DNA of 64,000 nucleotides from Verrucomicrobiota bacterium. Lineage in GTDB: Bacteria > Verrucomicrobiota > Verrucomicrobiia > Chthoniobacterales > UBA6821. The first letter of the stretch is position 1. The number at the start of each line of letters is the position of its first letter. Location of the stretch: positions 73,655 through 137,654 of the forward strand of contig JAIOPL010000002.1 of NCBI GenBank assembly GCA_021413925.1, given 5' to 3'. Both the position numbers and the translations under genes were made by a program. The notes under the pieces are model-generated. The model was not told the origin of the DNA and did no database searches. It saw only the letters and a list, made by a program, of their open reading frames with translations. Shown here piece by piece: positions 10,337-17,982 of this stretch.

Positions 10337-11650
10337 ATGAAACTCATCGAACTCCTCAGCTTCGCATCGCTGGCCCTCATAACCGCCGCAACCGCCTCGG
10401 CGCAGACGACAATCCGCATCGTCGGATCCAATGGAGATCGTCAGGCCACCCAGCACGCAATCTCCCAGCTATTGGCTACGGGATGGAAATTCCAAGGGGT
10501 CAACGGCAACACCACCTCCTCGGGTTCCTTGTCGACCGCGACAGGTGCCAATTTCGGTGCTTGGAATGGTTCTTATGGCGGCTCCAACGTCGTGATCAAG
10601 GTCTCCTTCATTGGAGCAGCAGGTGCGATTGAGGGGGTTGCCAGCAATCCGAGGAGCAATACCAAATTCGTGGTAACCGATGGGACGGGTAGCGGAAGCG
10701 TCCCCAGTCCCTTGACAGGTGCGAATGAGCTTGCTAAGGCCGACTTCGGTCTCTCGACGGTCTTCCAGGCCACCACTCCTTTTAATGGAACCTATCAGGG
10801 GGTTCGTTATGACTCGCTGGCTGCCGACATCGTGGGTGTATCACCCCTTGGATTCTACGCAAGCCCCGGCTTTCCCGGAACCAACATCACGACCCAGTTG
10901 GCCCAGCAGTTATATAACATAGGCAACCTGACGGCGGATGTCTTCACAGGAAATACCAATGATGCCAACTCCACGGTCTGGGCGATCGGCAGGAATACCG
11001 ATGCCGGCCAGCGCTTCGGCGCCTATGCGGAGATCGGCTTGGGAACAACGGCGAATGTGAGGGTGTGGTTTCCCAGCATCACCGGACAGACCACGACCAA
11101 CGGCATCACCTACGGCGGCACCTCCACGAATCATGTGCTCTGGCCTGAGAGTGTGCAACCAGGCGATATTCCCGTGGTCGTTGGCTCAGGGGGCTACAAC
11201 AGCGGTGCCAATCTGGCACCCGTGCTGACCACCACGCTGGCTGAATATGCCTACAAAGGATCTTACTCAGAAGATGTTGAGGGTGAAGTTGTCACCGGAC
11301 AGCTTTATCCTAATGCAACCAACGGATACTACATCGGCTATCTAACGCCGGGAGACGCCAGTACGAGGGTTCTTGGATCCGACAACACCATTCCACCGGC
11401 ATCCCGCGGCAAGGCTCTCTCCTACAATGGCGTGGAGCTCACCACGGCTAATGTGCAGAGCGGGCGCTACACGGCGTGGCTTTATAACCGTATCATCAAG
11501 CCGAGCGATCTGACTGGATTCAAGTTGGCTTTTGCCAATGCCTTGGTGACCCGAATTAAGAACACATCGGCCACCCAAGGAGGTGGAATCTTGGAATCGT
11601 CCCTGAATGTTCAGCGCTTCACCGATGGCGGCTTCGTGATCAAGAAGTAG
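10337..11650 (+). CDS. Secreted PBP/PstS-like protein
   Basis: A 437-residue protein with a clear signal peptide (about 23 residues, cleavage near ASAQ). The mature start, TTIRIVGSNGDRQATQHAI, resembles the IxGSxAxRxA opening of periplasmic-binding-protein-like (PstS-type) proteins found near surface genes. Other PBP-like words are ADFGLSTVFQ (about residue 135) and VWAIGRNTDAGQRFG (about 215), where PstS proteins carry a ligand-loop R..GSGT. Phosphate binding is not shown, and no ABC transporter genes lie nearby, so it may instead be a matrix or docking protein. Two hairpins follow it, the second a good terminator. Confidence 0.55.
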   Translation: MKLIELLSFASLALITAATASAQTTIRIVGSNGDRQATQHAISQLLATGWKFQGVNGNTTSSGSLSTATGANFGAWNGSYGGSNVVIKVSFIGAAGAIEGVASNPRSNTKFVVTDGTGSGSVPSPLTGANELAKADFGLSTVFQATTPFNGTYQGVRYDSLAADIVGVSPLGFYASPGFPGTNITTQLAQQLYNIGNLTADVFTGNTNDANSTVWAIGRNTDAGQRFGAYAEIGLGTTANVRVWFPSITGQTTTNGITYGGTSTNHVLWPESVQPGDIPVVVGSGGYNSGANLAPVLTTTLAEYAYKGSYSEDVEGEVVTGQLYPNATNGYYIGYLTPGDASTRVLGSDNTIPPASRGKALSYNGVELTTANVQSGRYTAWLYNRIIKPSDLTGFKLAFANALVTRIKNTSATQGGGILESSLNVQRFTDGGFVIKK

Positions 11651-11665
11651 TCGAAGTGCATCACT

Positions 11666-11700
11666 TCATGCATCCGACCGATTCGGTTCGGGTGCATGCA
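11666..11700 (+). repeat. Imperfect hairpin 3' of the PBP-like gene
   Basis: Left arm 11670-11679 and right arm 11685-11695 pair with one bulge and one G-U, and flanking TGCA bases extend the stem. It lies directly before the terminator at 11704 and may stabilise the transcript end. Confidence 0.5.
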
Positions 11701-11703
11701 TGG

Positions 11704-11734
11704 AAAACCGGCGCATCAACTGCGCCGGTTTTTC
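11704..11734 (+). terminator. Rho-independent terminator
   Basis: A 12-base perfect stem (AAAACCGGCGCA / TGCGCCGGTTTT) with a 5-base loop TCAAC and a T tract. It ends the transcript of the first three surface genes and separates them from the genes at 11761 onward. A possible upstream start codon at 11700 sits at its edge and is therefore unlikely to be used. Confidence 0.85.
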
Positions 11735-11760
11735 CAGTTTCTTCCAAAAGGATCAACCAA

Positions 11761-12581
11761 TGAAAACACGTCTCATCCTTCTTGGCATGGTCAGCGGCCT
11801 TACTCTTGCGTTCCTTTTGGTTCAAATATCAGGGGTTCTTAGTTCCGATTTGAGCCGTCAAAGTGTTCCTAAAAGGGATTTTTTATCTCTAAATTCCCAA
11901 GGGGGAGAGCGCTTGGGATCCATCAGGCGGGACTCAGAAGAGATGTTGAGGGTCTCTTCGGCATCGGATCTTCCCCAGAGATCAGTTATCTCAGAGGGTA
12001 GCCGCTCTCAAGTGGGGCCGGCATCACGCTTGAAACCCGGATCCGCCGGATCCGTGGATGCGAAGTCGGTGGATTCCTTGCCGTATCGACTTCCCTCCGA
12101 TGAGAGCGATCACGGGGGTATTCCCAGTAGCGTTGCCGGAGTCCAGTCTCTCGGCGCAGTGCCGAGGGTTACGGCGCCTGCGGATATCACTCCACGAGGC
12201 GTTCCATATGCAATGGTATCCCCGGCGATGATTACAACGCGGCAGAGTCAGGTGGGAGATACTCCCCAGGGAAAGTCTGGATCCGTTGAAACAGCAGGAG
12301 TTTCTTTCGGTGATCAATTTGTTGTGAATGGGGCCACGGTGAGCATCATCCCCTCTGCCCCGATCGGCTTGGATGACAATGGCCCGGAGTCCTTGGAACT
12401 TGTCCTTAGTCCTTCATCTGCCGGTGGGTCAGTGGCAACCTTGCCTGCCCCCTCTACTGCACCCGTGGTCAGGTCCCGCTTGAGGAGTGGGTTCACCCGT
12501 GAAGAGGAGTTATTCAGAGCCAAGTGGGGATGGGAAGCCTATGATCAGGCGTTGAAGTTCGTGGCTGAGGCGGGGCAGTAA
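11761..12581 (+). CDS. Secreted or membrane-anchored protein of unknown function, Ser/Pro-rich
   Basis: A 273-residue protein starting MKTRLILLGMVSGLTLAFLL, a signal peptide or single N-terminal membrane anchor. Most of the rest is Ser/Pro/Gly/Val-rich and probably disordered. The last 40 residues are different: charged and helical (FTREEELFRAKWGWEAYDQA). I do not recognise the family. The start at 11761 is preferred because an upstream in-frame start lies against the terminator stem. The gene lies between the surface-protein genes and the TpsB transporter gene, so an envelope role linked to that export system is plausible but unproven. Confidence 0.7.
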
Positions 12582-12705
12582 TTGCAGTGGATTAATCACG
12601 CTATCCGTGCGGTCCGTGGGGCAATCCATTTTTAATCGGAAACAAAAAAAAGATTGCATAGTCAACAATAACGATCATTATGGTCGTATAAAATCCTTAT
12701 CCTTC

Positions 12706-12942
12706 ATGGCTCAAAAAAACCTGCATAACCAAGCCGATATTGTGTCTATGGAGGACGATCGTCGGCCTCGACATGCAAAGGGCTGGCTTCATGTGATTGA
12801 GGAGCAGGCGAGGGGACTAAAGTTCGGATCAATTGTTATAACGATCCACGATGGGCGGGTAGTTCAGATAGAGACCAGTTCCAAGGTTCGCTTTGACAGG
12901 AAAGCGCCGTTGGACATACCCGGTTATCAAGACAATCAATGA
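12706..12942 (+). CDS. YezD-like (DUF2292) small protein
   Basis: A 78-residue protein whose second half, GLKFGSIVITIHDGRVVQIE, matches the compact YezD/DUF2292 signature (a helix, then SxxIxIHDGRVVQIE). The function of this family is unknown. The ATG at 12706 is preferred over one at 12607 because the longer version adds residues encoded by an AT-rich leader with no domain. It lies between the 273-residue secreted protein and the TpsB gene, and nothing in its sequence ties it to secretion. Confidence 0.7.
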   Translation: MAQKNLHNQADIVSMEDDRRPRHAKGWLHVIEEQARGLKFGSIVITIHDGRVVQIETSSKVRFDRKAPLDIPGYQDNQ

Positions 12943-13164
12943 TGGATCAAGAAGATCTCAGTCGCCTGGGTGGAGTGCCCGCAGATCATTGGCCACTGTC
13001 ACGAAAACGTAACATTTGGTCGTTTCTCTAGATTGCCCCTTTCTGATAAAGCTATGACCCATTTTTCTCTCTTTTGTGGAGGAGCGTGGTACGATCCCAA
13101 ACCCTTGAAAAACCCACTTCATCAACAGAAAGCGATCAGGCATGCAGCCGGCAGGCTGACTGCC

Positions 13165-14937
13165 ATGATGTTCTGCATGCTGATGATCTCTCTGCTTCAG
13201 GGGCTCTCTCAGGTTCAAGCAAGTCTTACCCGTCAATCCGCATCGGATGACGGGCCTCCTCCCGTACCTGCCGTCGCGGTATCACCCGCCGGAGTCGGCA
13301 CGAATGCGGTCGACAGGAGCCAGATGCTCTACATCCGGGAGTTCAGGGTGATCGGTTCCCACCAGCTCGACAGGGCTGAAATCGAGAAGGCGGTCTATCC
13401 CTTCATGGGTCCGGAGCGGACTCCTGAGGATGTGGAGCAGGCAAGGGCCGCGCTGGAAAAGGCTTTTCAGGACAAGGGATTCCAGACTGTGAATGTTCAG
13501 ATACCCCAGCAGACGGGAAAGCGGGGCATCGTTTTCCTCGAGGTGACGGAGGCCAAGATCGGCCGCCTGACCGTGGAGGGGTCACGATTCTTCTCGCTCA
13601 AGGCTATCAAGAAAGGGGTGCCTTCGCTCCAGTCCGGCAGTGTTCCGAATTTCAACAAGGTCTCCAGCGAGATCTTGGCCCTCAACCAATGGAGCGACCG
13701 GCAGGTGATCCCGACGCTCACGCCCGGATTTGAACCCGGCACGGTGGACGTCAACCTGAAGGTGAAGGATACCTTCCCCTTGCACGGCAGCACCGAGTTA
13801 AACAACCGATGGAACACGGGTTCCCCAGCTCTCAGGCTCAACTTCGCGGGAAGTTACGACAACCTCTGGCAGTTGGGTCATTCCATCGGCGGTTCCTATC
13901 AGACCGCTCCCCAGCAACCTTCCGCCGTCCAGAACTGGAACCTCTTTTACACATCGCGCTTTCCACGGGTGGATTGGCTGAGGCTGAACGTTTCCTACGG
14001 AAAGCAGAACAGTCTTTCCACGCTCGGCGGCGGCTCCGTGGCGGGAAACGGCAGCACCGCGGCGTTCAGGTTTCTCTTCAACCTGCCGCCGGAAAAGGAT
14101 TTCAGCCACTCCATCTCCGCCGGCATGGATTTCAAGCAGGTGCTTAATGTCAACAATGACGCGACAACCGGGGCAAACGTCCCTCTCAACGATTACAACT
14201 ATGCGCCGGTTCGTTTCAACTACTCGGCGGTCTGGGCGCCGAAGGATTCCGTCACCATCCTGGACGCGGGGTTTTCGTTCGGGATCCGCGGGCAGACCAT
14301 CCCGATCTACGGCCTCGGAACATATAATGACGGCCAGTTCGATGATCCGACGGTCGGCGGCGGCTTCTTCACGACGCGCGGCGACCTCTCCCACACGCAC
14401 GACTTGCCCGGGGGCTTCCAGATCTTTGGCAAGGTGCAGGGGCAATGGTCGCCGACGCCCTTGATTTTCACCGAGCAGTTTGTGGCCGGAGGCCTCGATT
14501 CCTGCCGTGGATACACCGAGGCCACGGTTCTCGGTGACAGTGCCCTCATGGGGAGCATCGAACTCCGCTCCCCCCAGATCATCGCGGGACATCTTGGGAT
14601 CAGTGAGTGGCGGGTCTATGCCTTCTTCGACGGGGGAACCGTTCTCGATGGCACACCGGGATCGGAGTATTCCAATGACGGAAACATCTTCAGCTCCGAC
14701 AACCAGTACAAGCTGGCAAGTTACGGCTTCGGGACGCGTTGCAAGATCGCCAAGTATCTGAATGCCTCGATCGATGCCGGTTTTCCGCTTATCACGCAGA
14801 GCCCTGTCCTTCCGCCCACTCCCTCCTCCGGTGCCTGGGGAAAAACCGTTGGCAACACGGTCAACGGCACCACCGGAAACTACTTCAATATGGCCAACTC
14901 CATGCTGATCACCTTCAGGCTCTTCGGCGAATTCTAA
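13165..14937 (+). CDS. TpsB/ShlB/FhaC-type outer-membrane transporter
   Basis: Two-partner secretion transporter that would export the upstream FHA-like protein through the outer membrane. From the chosen start, residues 1-24 are a signal peptide (MMFCMLMISLLQGLSQVQA). Residues about 55-130 are a ShlB-type POTRA domain (LYIREFRVIG, with EKAFQDKGFQTVNV later in it), followed by a second POTRA-like stretch to about 205. The rest is a beta-barrel ending in phenylalanine (FGEF). The conserved VRGY motif of loop L6 appears as SCRGY at about residue 447. Upstream in-frame starts exist at 13054 (ATG) and 12970 (GTG). The chosen start places the signal peptide at the N-terminus, but the boundary is not certain. 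Confidence 0.85.
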   Translation: MMFCMLMISLLQGLSQVQASLTRQSASDDGPPPVPAVAVSPAGVGTNAVDRSQMLYIREFRVIGSHQLDRAEIEKAVYPFMGPERTPEDVEQARAALEKAFQDKGFQTVNVQIPQQTGKRGIVFLEVTEAKIGRLTVEGSRFFSLKAIKKGVPSLQSGSVPNFNKVSSEILALNQWSDRQVIPTLTPGFEPGTVDVNLKVKDTFPLHGSTELNNRWNTGSPALRLNFAGSYDNLWQLGHSIGGSYQTAPQQPSAVQNWNLFYTSRFPRVDWLRLNVSYGKQNSLSTLGGGSVAGNGSTAAFRFLFNLPPEKDFSHSISAGMDFKQVLNVNNDATTGANVPLNDYNYAPVRFNYSAVWAPKDSVTILDAGFSFGIRGQTIPIYGLGTYNDGQFDDPTVGGGFFTTRGDLSHTHDLPGGFQIFGKVQGQWSPTPLIFTEQFVAGGLDSCRGYTEATVLGDSALMGSIELRSPQIIAGHLGISEWRVYAFFDGGTVLDGTPGSEYSNDGNIFSSDNQYKLASYGFGTRCKIAKYLNASIDAGFPLITQSPVLPPTPSSGAWGKTVGNTVNGTTGNYFNMANSMLITFRLFGEF

Positions 14938-14966
14938 ACGATTTCATACATCCTTTCCGTACACCC

Positions 14967-16832
14967 ATGAAACCAATCCCCAGCATGCGTCGATATTCCG
15001 ATCTCCAAGCGCTCCTCCTTCCGCTCGCAGTCATCCTGTTTCTGATCCCCGGATCCCTTCAGGCCCGCACTTGGTGGAACGAGGCATGGAGTACCCGTAC
15101 CAAGTTCACCGTCGACACTTCCGACAATGGCGTCCCTCTTCCCGATGCAGCTGGCACTGCCACGGTCGTCGTGAGGCTTCATGACGGGAACTTCGACTTC
15201 GCCTCCGCGAAGGAGGATGGAAGCGATCTGCGCTTCGTCGACAGCGACGATAAGACCATGCTCGCCTCCCAGATCGAGAAATTCGACCCGGTGATGAACG
15301 AGGGATTCGTCTGGGTGAAGATCCCCGACGTCAAGGCCGGGGCCACGCGTGAGATCTACCTCTACTCGGCGCGCAATGAGAAGAAGAAGCCGGCCAAGGG
15401 TGAGAAGACCGACCTGCCCAAGACGGCCTTCGATGCCGACACGATCACCGTCTATCACTTCAACGAGCATGGGACTCCTCCCGGCGACTCCTCCGGCGAA
15501 GGCATCAGGGCGGAGACACCGGGGATTCCCGTCGAGGGTTCGATGATCGGCGGCGGCGTGAAGCTCGATGGGAAGAAGCCGATCAGCATCCCGGCCAATC
15601 CGAAGGCCGCTGTTCTCGAGGCTGCACCCTTCACATGGATGTCCTGGGTCAAGCCGACCGTGCTTGCTCCGGAATCGATCATCTACAGCCGTAAGGATGG
15701 CGCCGCCGCTCTGAAGATCGGTCTGGATAACGGGGCTCCTTTCATCGAGATCACGGGGCCCGCCGGTACCCAGCGCTCCGCGCCCGCTGCGCCTCTGGCC
15801 GCCGGGACTTGGAGGCATCTTGCCATGGTCTCAGACGGCACCCGCACGACGCTCTACGTGGACGGCAATGCCGTAGGCAACCTGCCGGTGGCCATGCCAG
15901 CCCTGAATGGTCCCGCCTTCATCGGTGGGGAGGAGGGGAAGGGCTCCTTCGGCGGTGAGATCGACGAAATGGAGATCTCCAAGAGCGCGAGAAGTGCCGC
16001 CTTGATCAAGCTCGCGGCGCTCGGTCAGGGCCAGCAGAATGCGAAGCTTCTCGTAGCCGGCAAGCCCGAGCCTGCCAAGGTTAGCTTCCTCGAGAATCTT
16101 GGAATCTTCGGTTTCCTGATCAAGTCAGTGACCGTCGATGCCTGGGTCGTGATCGGCATTCTGGGGATCATGTCCGCCATCAGCTGGATCGTGATGTACG
16201 CCAAGAACAAGTACATCACCAGCCTGGCACGTGGCTCCAAGGAGTTCCTGAACCAGTGGCATCATCTCGCCGGTGATCTCACAGCGATCGACACCGATGA
16301 CGCAGAAGTGATCGAAACGCTAGGTGGCCGTGCCGAGGCCAATCACATCAAGTTCATCCACTCCACGCCGATTTACCGTGTCTACCATGTCGGATGCCAG
16401 GAGATCCGCCAACGTGTGAGCAAAGGTGGCGGGATCTCCCACCGTGCGATTGAGTCGATCGAATCGAGCATGGAAGCTCAGGTGACCCGTGAAAATGCCA
16501 AGCTCCAGAGCATGATGGTGCTCCTCACTATTTGTATCGCCGGCGGTCCCTATGTCGGACTGCTCGGTACGATTATCGGTGTCATGATAACCTTCGGTGA
16601 GATCGCGATGCTAGGAGAGGTCGATATCAATGCCATCGCTCCCGGTATCGCCGCCGCGTTGCTCGCCACGGTCTGCGGTCTGATCGTCGCGATCCCAGCG
16701 CTCTTCGGGTACAACTATCTGAGCGTTCAGGTGAAGGACATCGTCACGGATATGCATCTCTTCACCGAGGAGTTCCTGACGAAGATGGCCGAATATTATC
16801 CTGAAAAGGGAGATTCGTCTTCTTCTCACTAA
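14967..16832 (+). CDS. exbB: ExbB/TolQ-type proton channel fused to periplasmic DUF2341 and LamG-like domains
   Basis: A 621-residue fusion. Residues 1-33 are a signal peptide. Residues 35-135 match DUF2341 (starting WWNEAWSTRTKF). Residues about 155-335 are a concanavalin/LamG-like sandwich (TWMSWVKPT, TWRHLAMVSDGTRTTLYVDG, IDEMEISKSARS). A membrane segment follows near 385-405, then the MotA/TolQ/ExbB domain with GPYVGLLGTIIGVM and PGIAAALLATVCGLIVAIPA near 525-580. ExbB proteins use the proton motive force to drive TonB. The large N-terminal part would lie in the periplasm and could bind glycan, which is inference. exbD and tonB follow directly. The ATG at 14967 is chosen because it opens the signal peptide. 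Confidence 0.85.
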   Translation: MKPIPSMRRYSDLQALLLPLAVILFLIPGSLQARTWWNEAWSTRTKFTVDTSDNGVPLPDAAGTATVVVRLHDGNFDFASAKEDGSDLRFVDSDDKTMLASQIEKFDPVMNEGFVWVKIPDVKAGATREIYLYSARNEKKKPAKGEKTDLPKTAFDADTITVYHFNEHGTPPGDSSGEGIRAETPGIPVEGSMIGGGVKLDGKKPISIPANPKAAVLEAAPFTWMSWVKPTVLAPESIIYSRKDGAAALKIGLDNGAPFIEITGPAGTQRSAPAAPLAAGTWRHLAMVSDGTRTTLYVDGNAVGNLPVAMPALNGPAFIGGEEGKGSFGGEIDEMEISKSARSAALIKLAALGQGQQNAKLLVAGKPEPAKVSFLENLGIFGFLIKSVTVDAWVVIGILGIMSAISWIVMYAKNKYITSLARGSKEFLNQWHHLAGDLTAIDTDDAEVIETLGGRAEANHIKFIHSTPIYRVYHVGCQEIRQRVSKGGGISHRAIESIESSMEAQVTRENAKLQSMMVLLTICIAGGPYVGLLGTIIGVMITFGEIAMLGEVDINAIAPGIAAALLATVCGLIVAIPALFGYNYLSVQVKDIVTDMHLFTEEFLTKMAEYYPEKGDSSSSH

Positions 16833-16869
16833 GACCGCAATAAAGCTCAACCCGTAACCGAAACCCACC

Positions 16870-17271
16870 ATGCAATCTGATTCCGGAGGAGAAGCCATCG
16901 CCGACATTAATGTCACGCCGATGGTCGATCTCTACCTAGTTCTCCTGCTGATCTTCATCATCATGACCAGCGCCGGGATCCAGGGAGTGAAGGTGAACCT
17001 TCCCAAGGGAAGTTCCGCGCCCAGCATGGGTGGTCCCAAGACTCAGGCCGTGACCGTGAACAACGAGGGGGCGATCTTTCTGAACACCCTTCCGGTCACC
17101 CTTCCCGAACTGGAGCAGAAGCTTCAGGAGGCCAAATCGGCCAATCCTGACACCCCGGTCGTGGTACGTGGAGACAGTGCCACCCAGTATCAGGGGGTCA
17201 TGGATGTTCTCGATGTGATCGGGCGCATCGGCATGGAGAAGGTCGGTCTGGCCACCCAGAAGCGTCAATAA
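16870..17271 (+). CDS. exbD: ExbD/TolR-type biopolymer transport protein
   Basis: A 133-residue single-span protein. Its N-terminal NVTPMVDLYLVLLLIFIIM is the ExbD/TolR membrane helix with the essential Asp at residue 20. The periplasmic part (residues 40-130) ends in the usual alpha/beta domain (VVVRGDSATQYQGVMDVLD). With ExbB it would form the proton-driven motor for the TonB protein encoded 19 bases downstream. Confidence 0.92.
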   Translation: MQSDSGGEAIADINVTPMVDLYLVLLLIFIIMTSAGIQGVKVNLPKGSSAPSMGGPKTQAVTVNNEGAIFLNTLPVTLPELEQKLQEAKSANPDTPVVVRGDSATQYQGVMDVLDVIGRIGMEKVGLATQKRQ

Positions 17272-17290
17272 GGGGAGAAGAGGAGCAATC

Positions 17291-17971
17291 ATGTCCACCA
17301 AACCTGCATCACCGGAGAAGAAGAAGGCGCCCCTGTCGCTGATCATCGGCGGTGCCGTGCTTGTTGCAGGTGTTGCCGCCTTCTTCCTCTTCCGTTCCGA
17401 TGATGAGGGGAGTGCACCCGCCCCCAAGAACGAGGTCCGGATGGTGAGTCTCCCACCTCCACCACCGCCACCCCCGCCACCACCGAAGCAGGAACCTCCT
17501 AAGCCGGAGGAGCCGAAATTCCAGAAAGAGGAGGCCCCGAGCGAGGAGAAGCCGCCCGACAAGGCTCCCGAACCGGAAGCCGCTCCCTTGAGCACCAGCA
17601 TCCAGGGCAACGATGCCTCGGGTCTTGCCGCCGGCAACGGCGGTGGCATGGGTGGCAACGGCTTCGGGGGCAAGGGTGGAGGAGGTGGCAGCAAATACGG
17701 CTGGTATGCCGGCAAGGTGCAGACCCGCGTGGCCGAGGCCCTCCGATCACACAAGAAGACACGAAGCGCCGTCATGTGCGTCCAGGTGCGCGTCTGGGCG
17801 GATAACACGGGTCGCATCAGCAAGGTATCCCTCGCGCAATCCACCGGAAACCCGGAACTGGATGCCGCGATCAAGAACGAGGTGCTGGCCGATGTCGTGC
17901 TGAGCGAACCGCCCCCCCCGGGCATGCCGATGCCGATCGTGATGAAATTCAACGCAAGGCGACCCAATTGA
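17291..17971 (+). CDS. tonB: TonB-family energy transducer
   Basis: A 226-residue protein. A basic N-terminus and one membrane helix (residues 14-34) are followed by a run of 11 prolines and a Pro/Glu/Lys-rich spacer that can span the periplasm. A Gly-rich hinge follows (about 115-140), then a TonB C-terminal domain (YAGKVQTRVAEALRSH, VRVWADNTGRISKVSL, STGNPELDAAI). A clear Shine-Dalgarno-like GAGAAGAGGAG precedes the ATG, unlike most genes here. No TonB-dependent receptor is encoded in the window; the neighbours are a TpsB transporter upstream and a porin directly downstream. Confidence 0.9.
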   Translation: MSTKPASPEKKKAPLSLIIGGAVLVAGVAAFFLFRSDDEGSAPAPKNEVRMVSLPPPPPPPPPPPKQEPPKPEEPKFQKEEAPSEEKPPDKAPEPEAAPLSTSIQGNDASGLAAGNGGGMGGNGFGGKGGGGGSKYGWYAGKVQTRVAEALRSHKKTRSAVMCVQVRVWADNTGRISKVSLAQSTGNPELDAAIKNEVLADVVLSEPPPPGMPMPIVMKFNARRPN

Positions 17972-17982
17972 TCCCTTTTCTC

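Noticed and set aside
13798-14592. 264-residue minus-strand frame opposite tpsB
   Set aside because: Shadow frame without motif, start context or homology pattern.
16936-17967. 343-residue minus-strand frame across exbD-tonB
   Set aside because: Opposes two clear genes; the Gly/Pro runs are mirror images of the TonB proline run.
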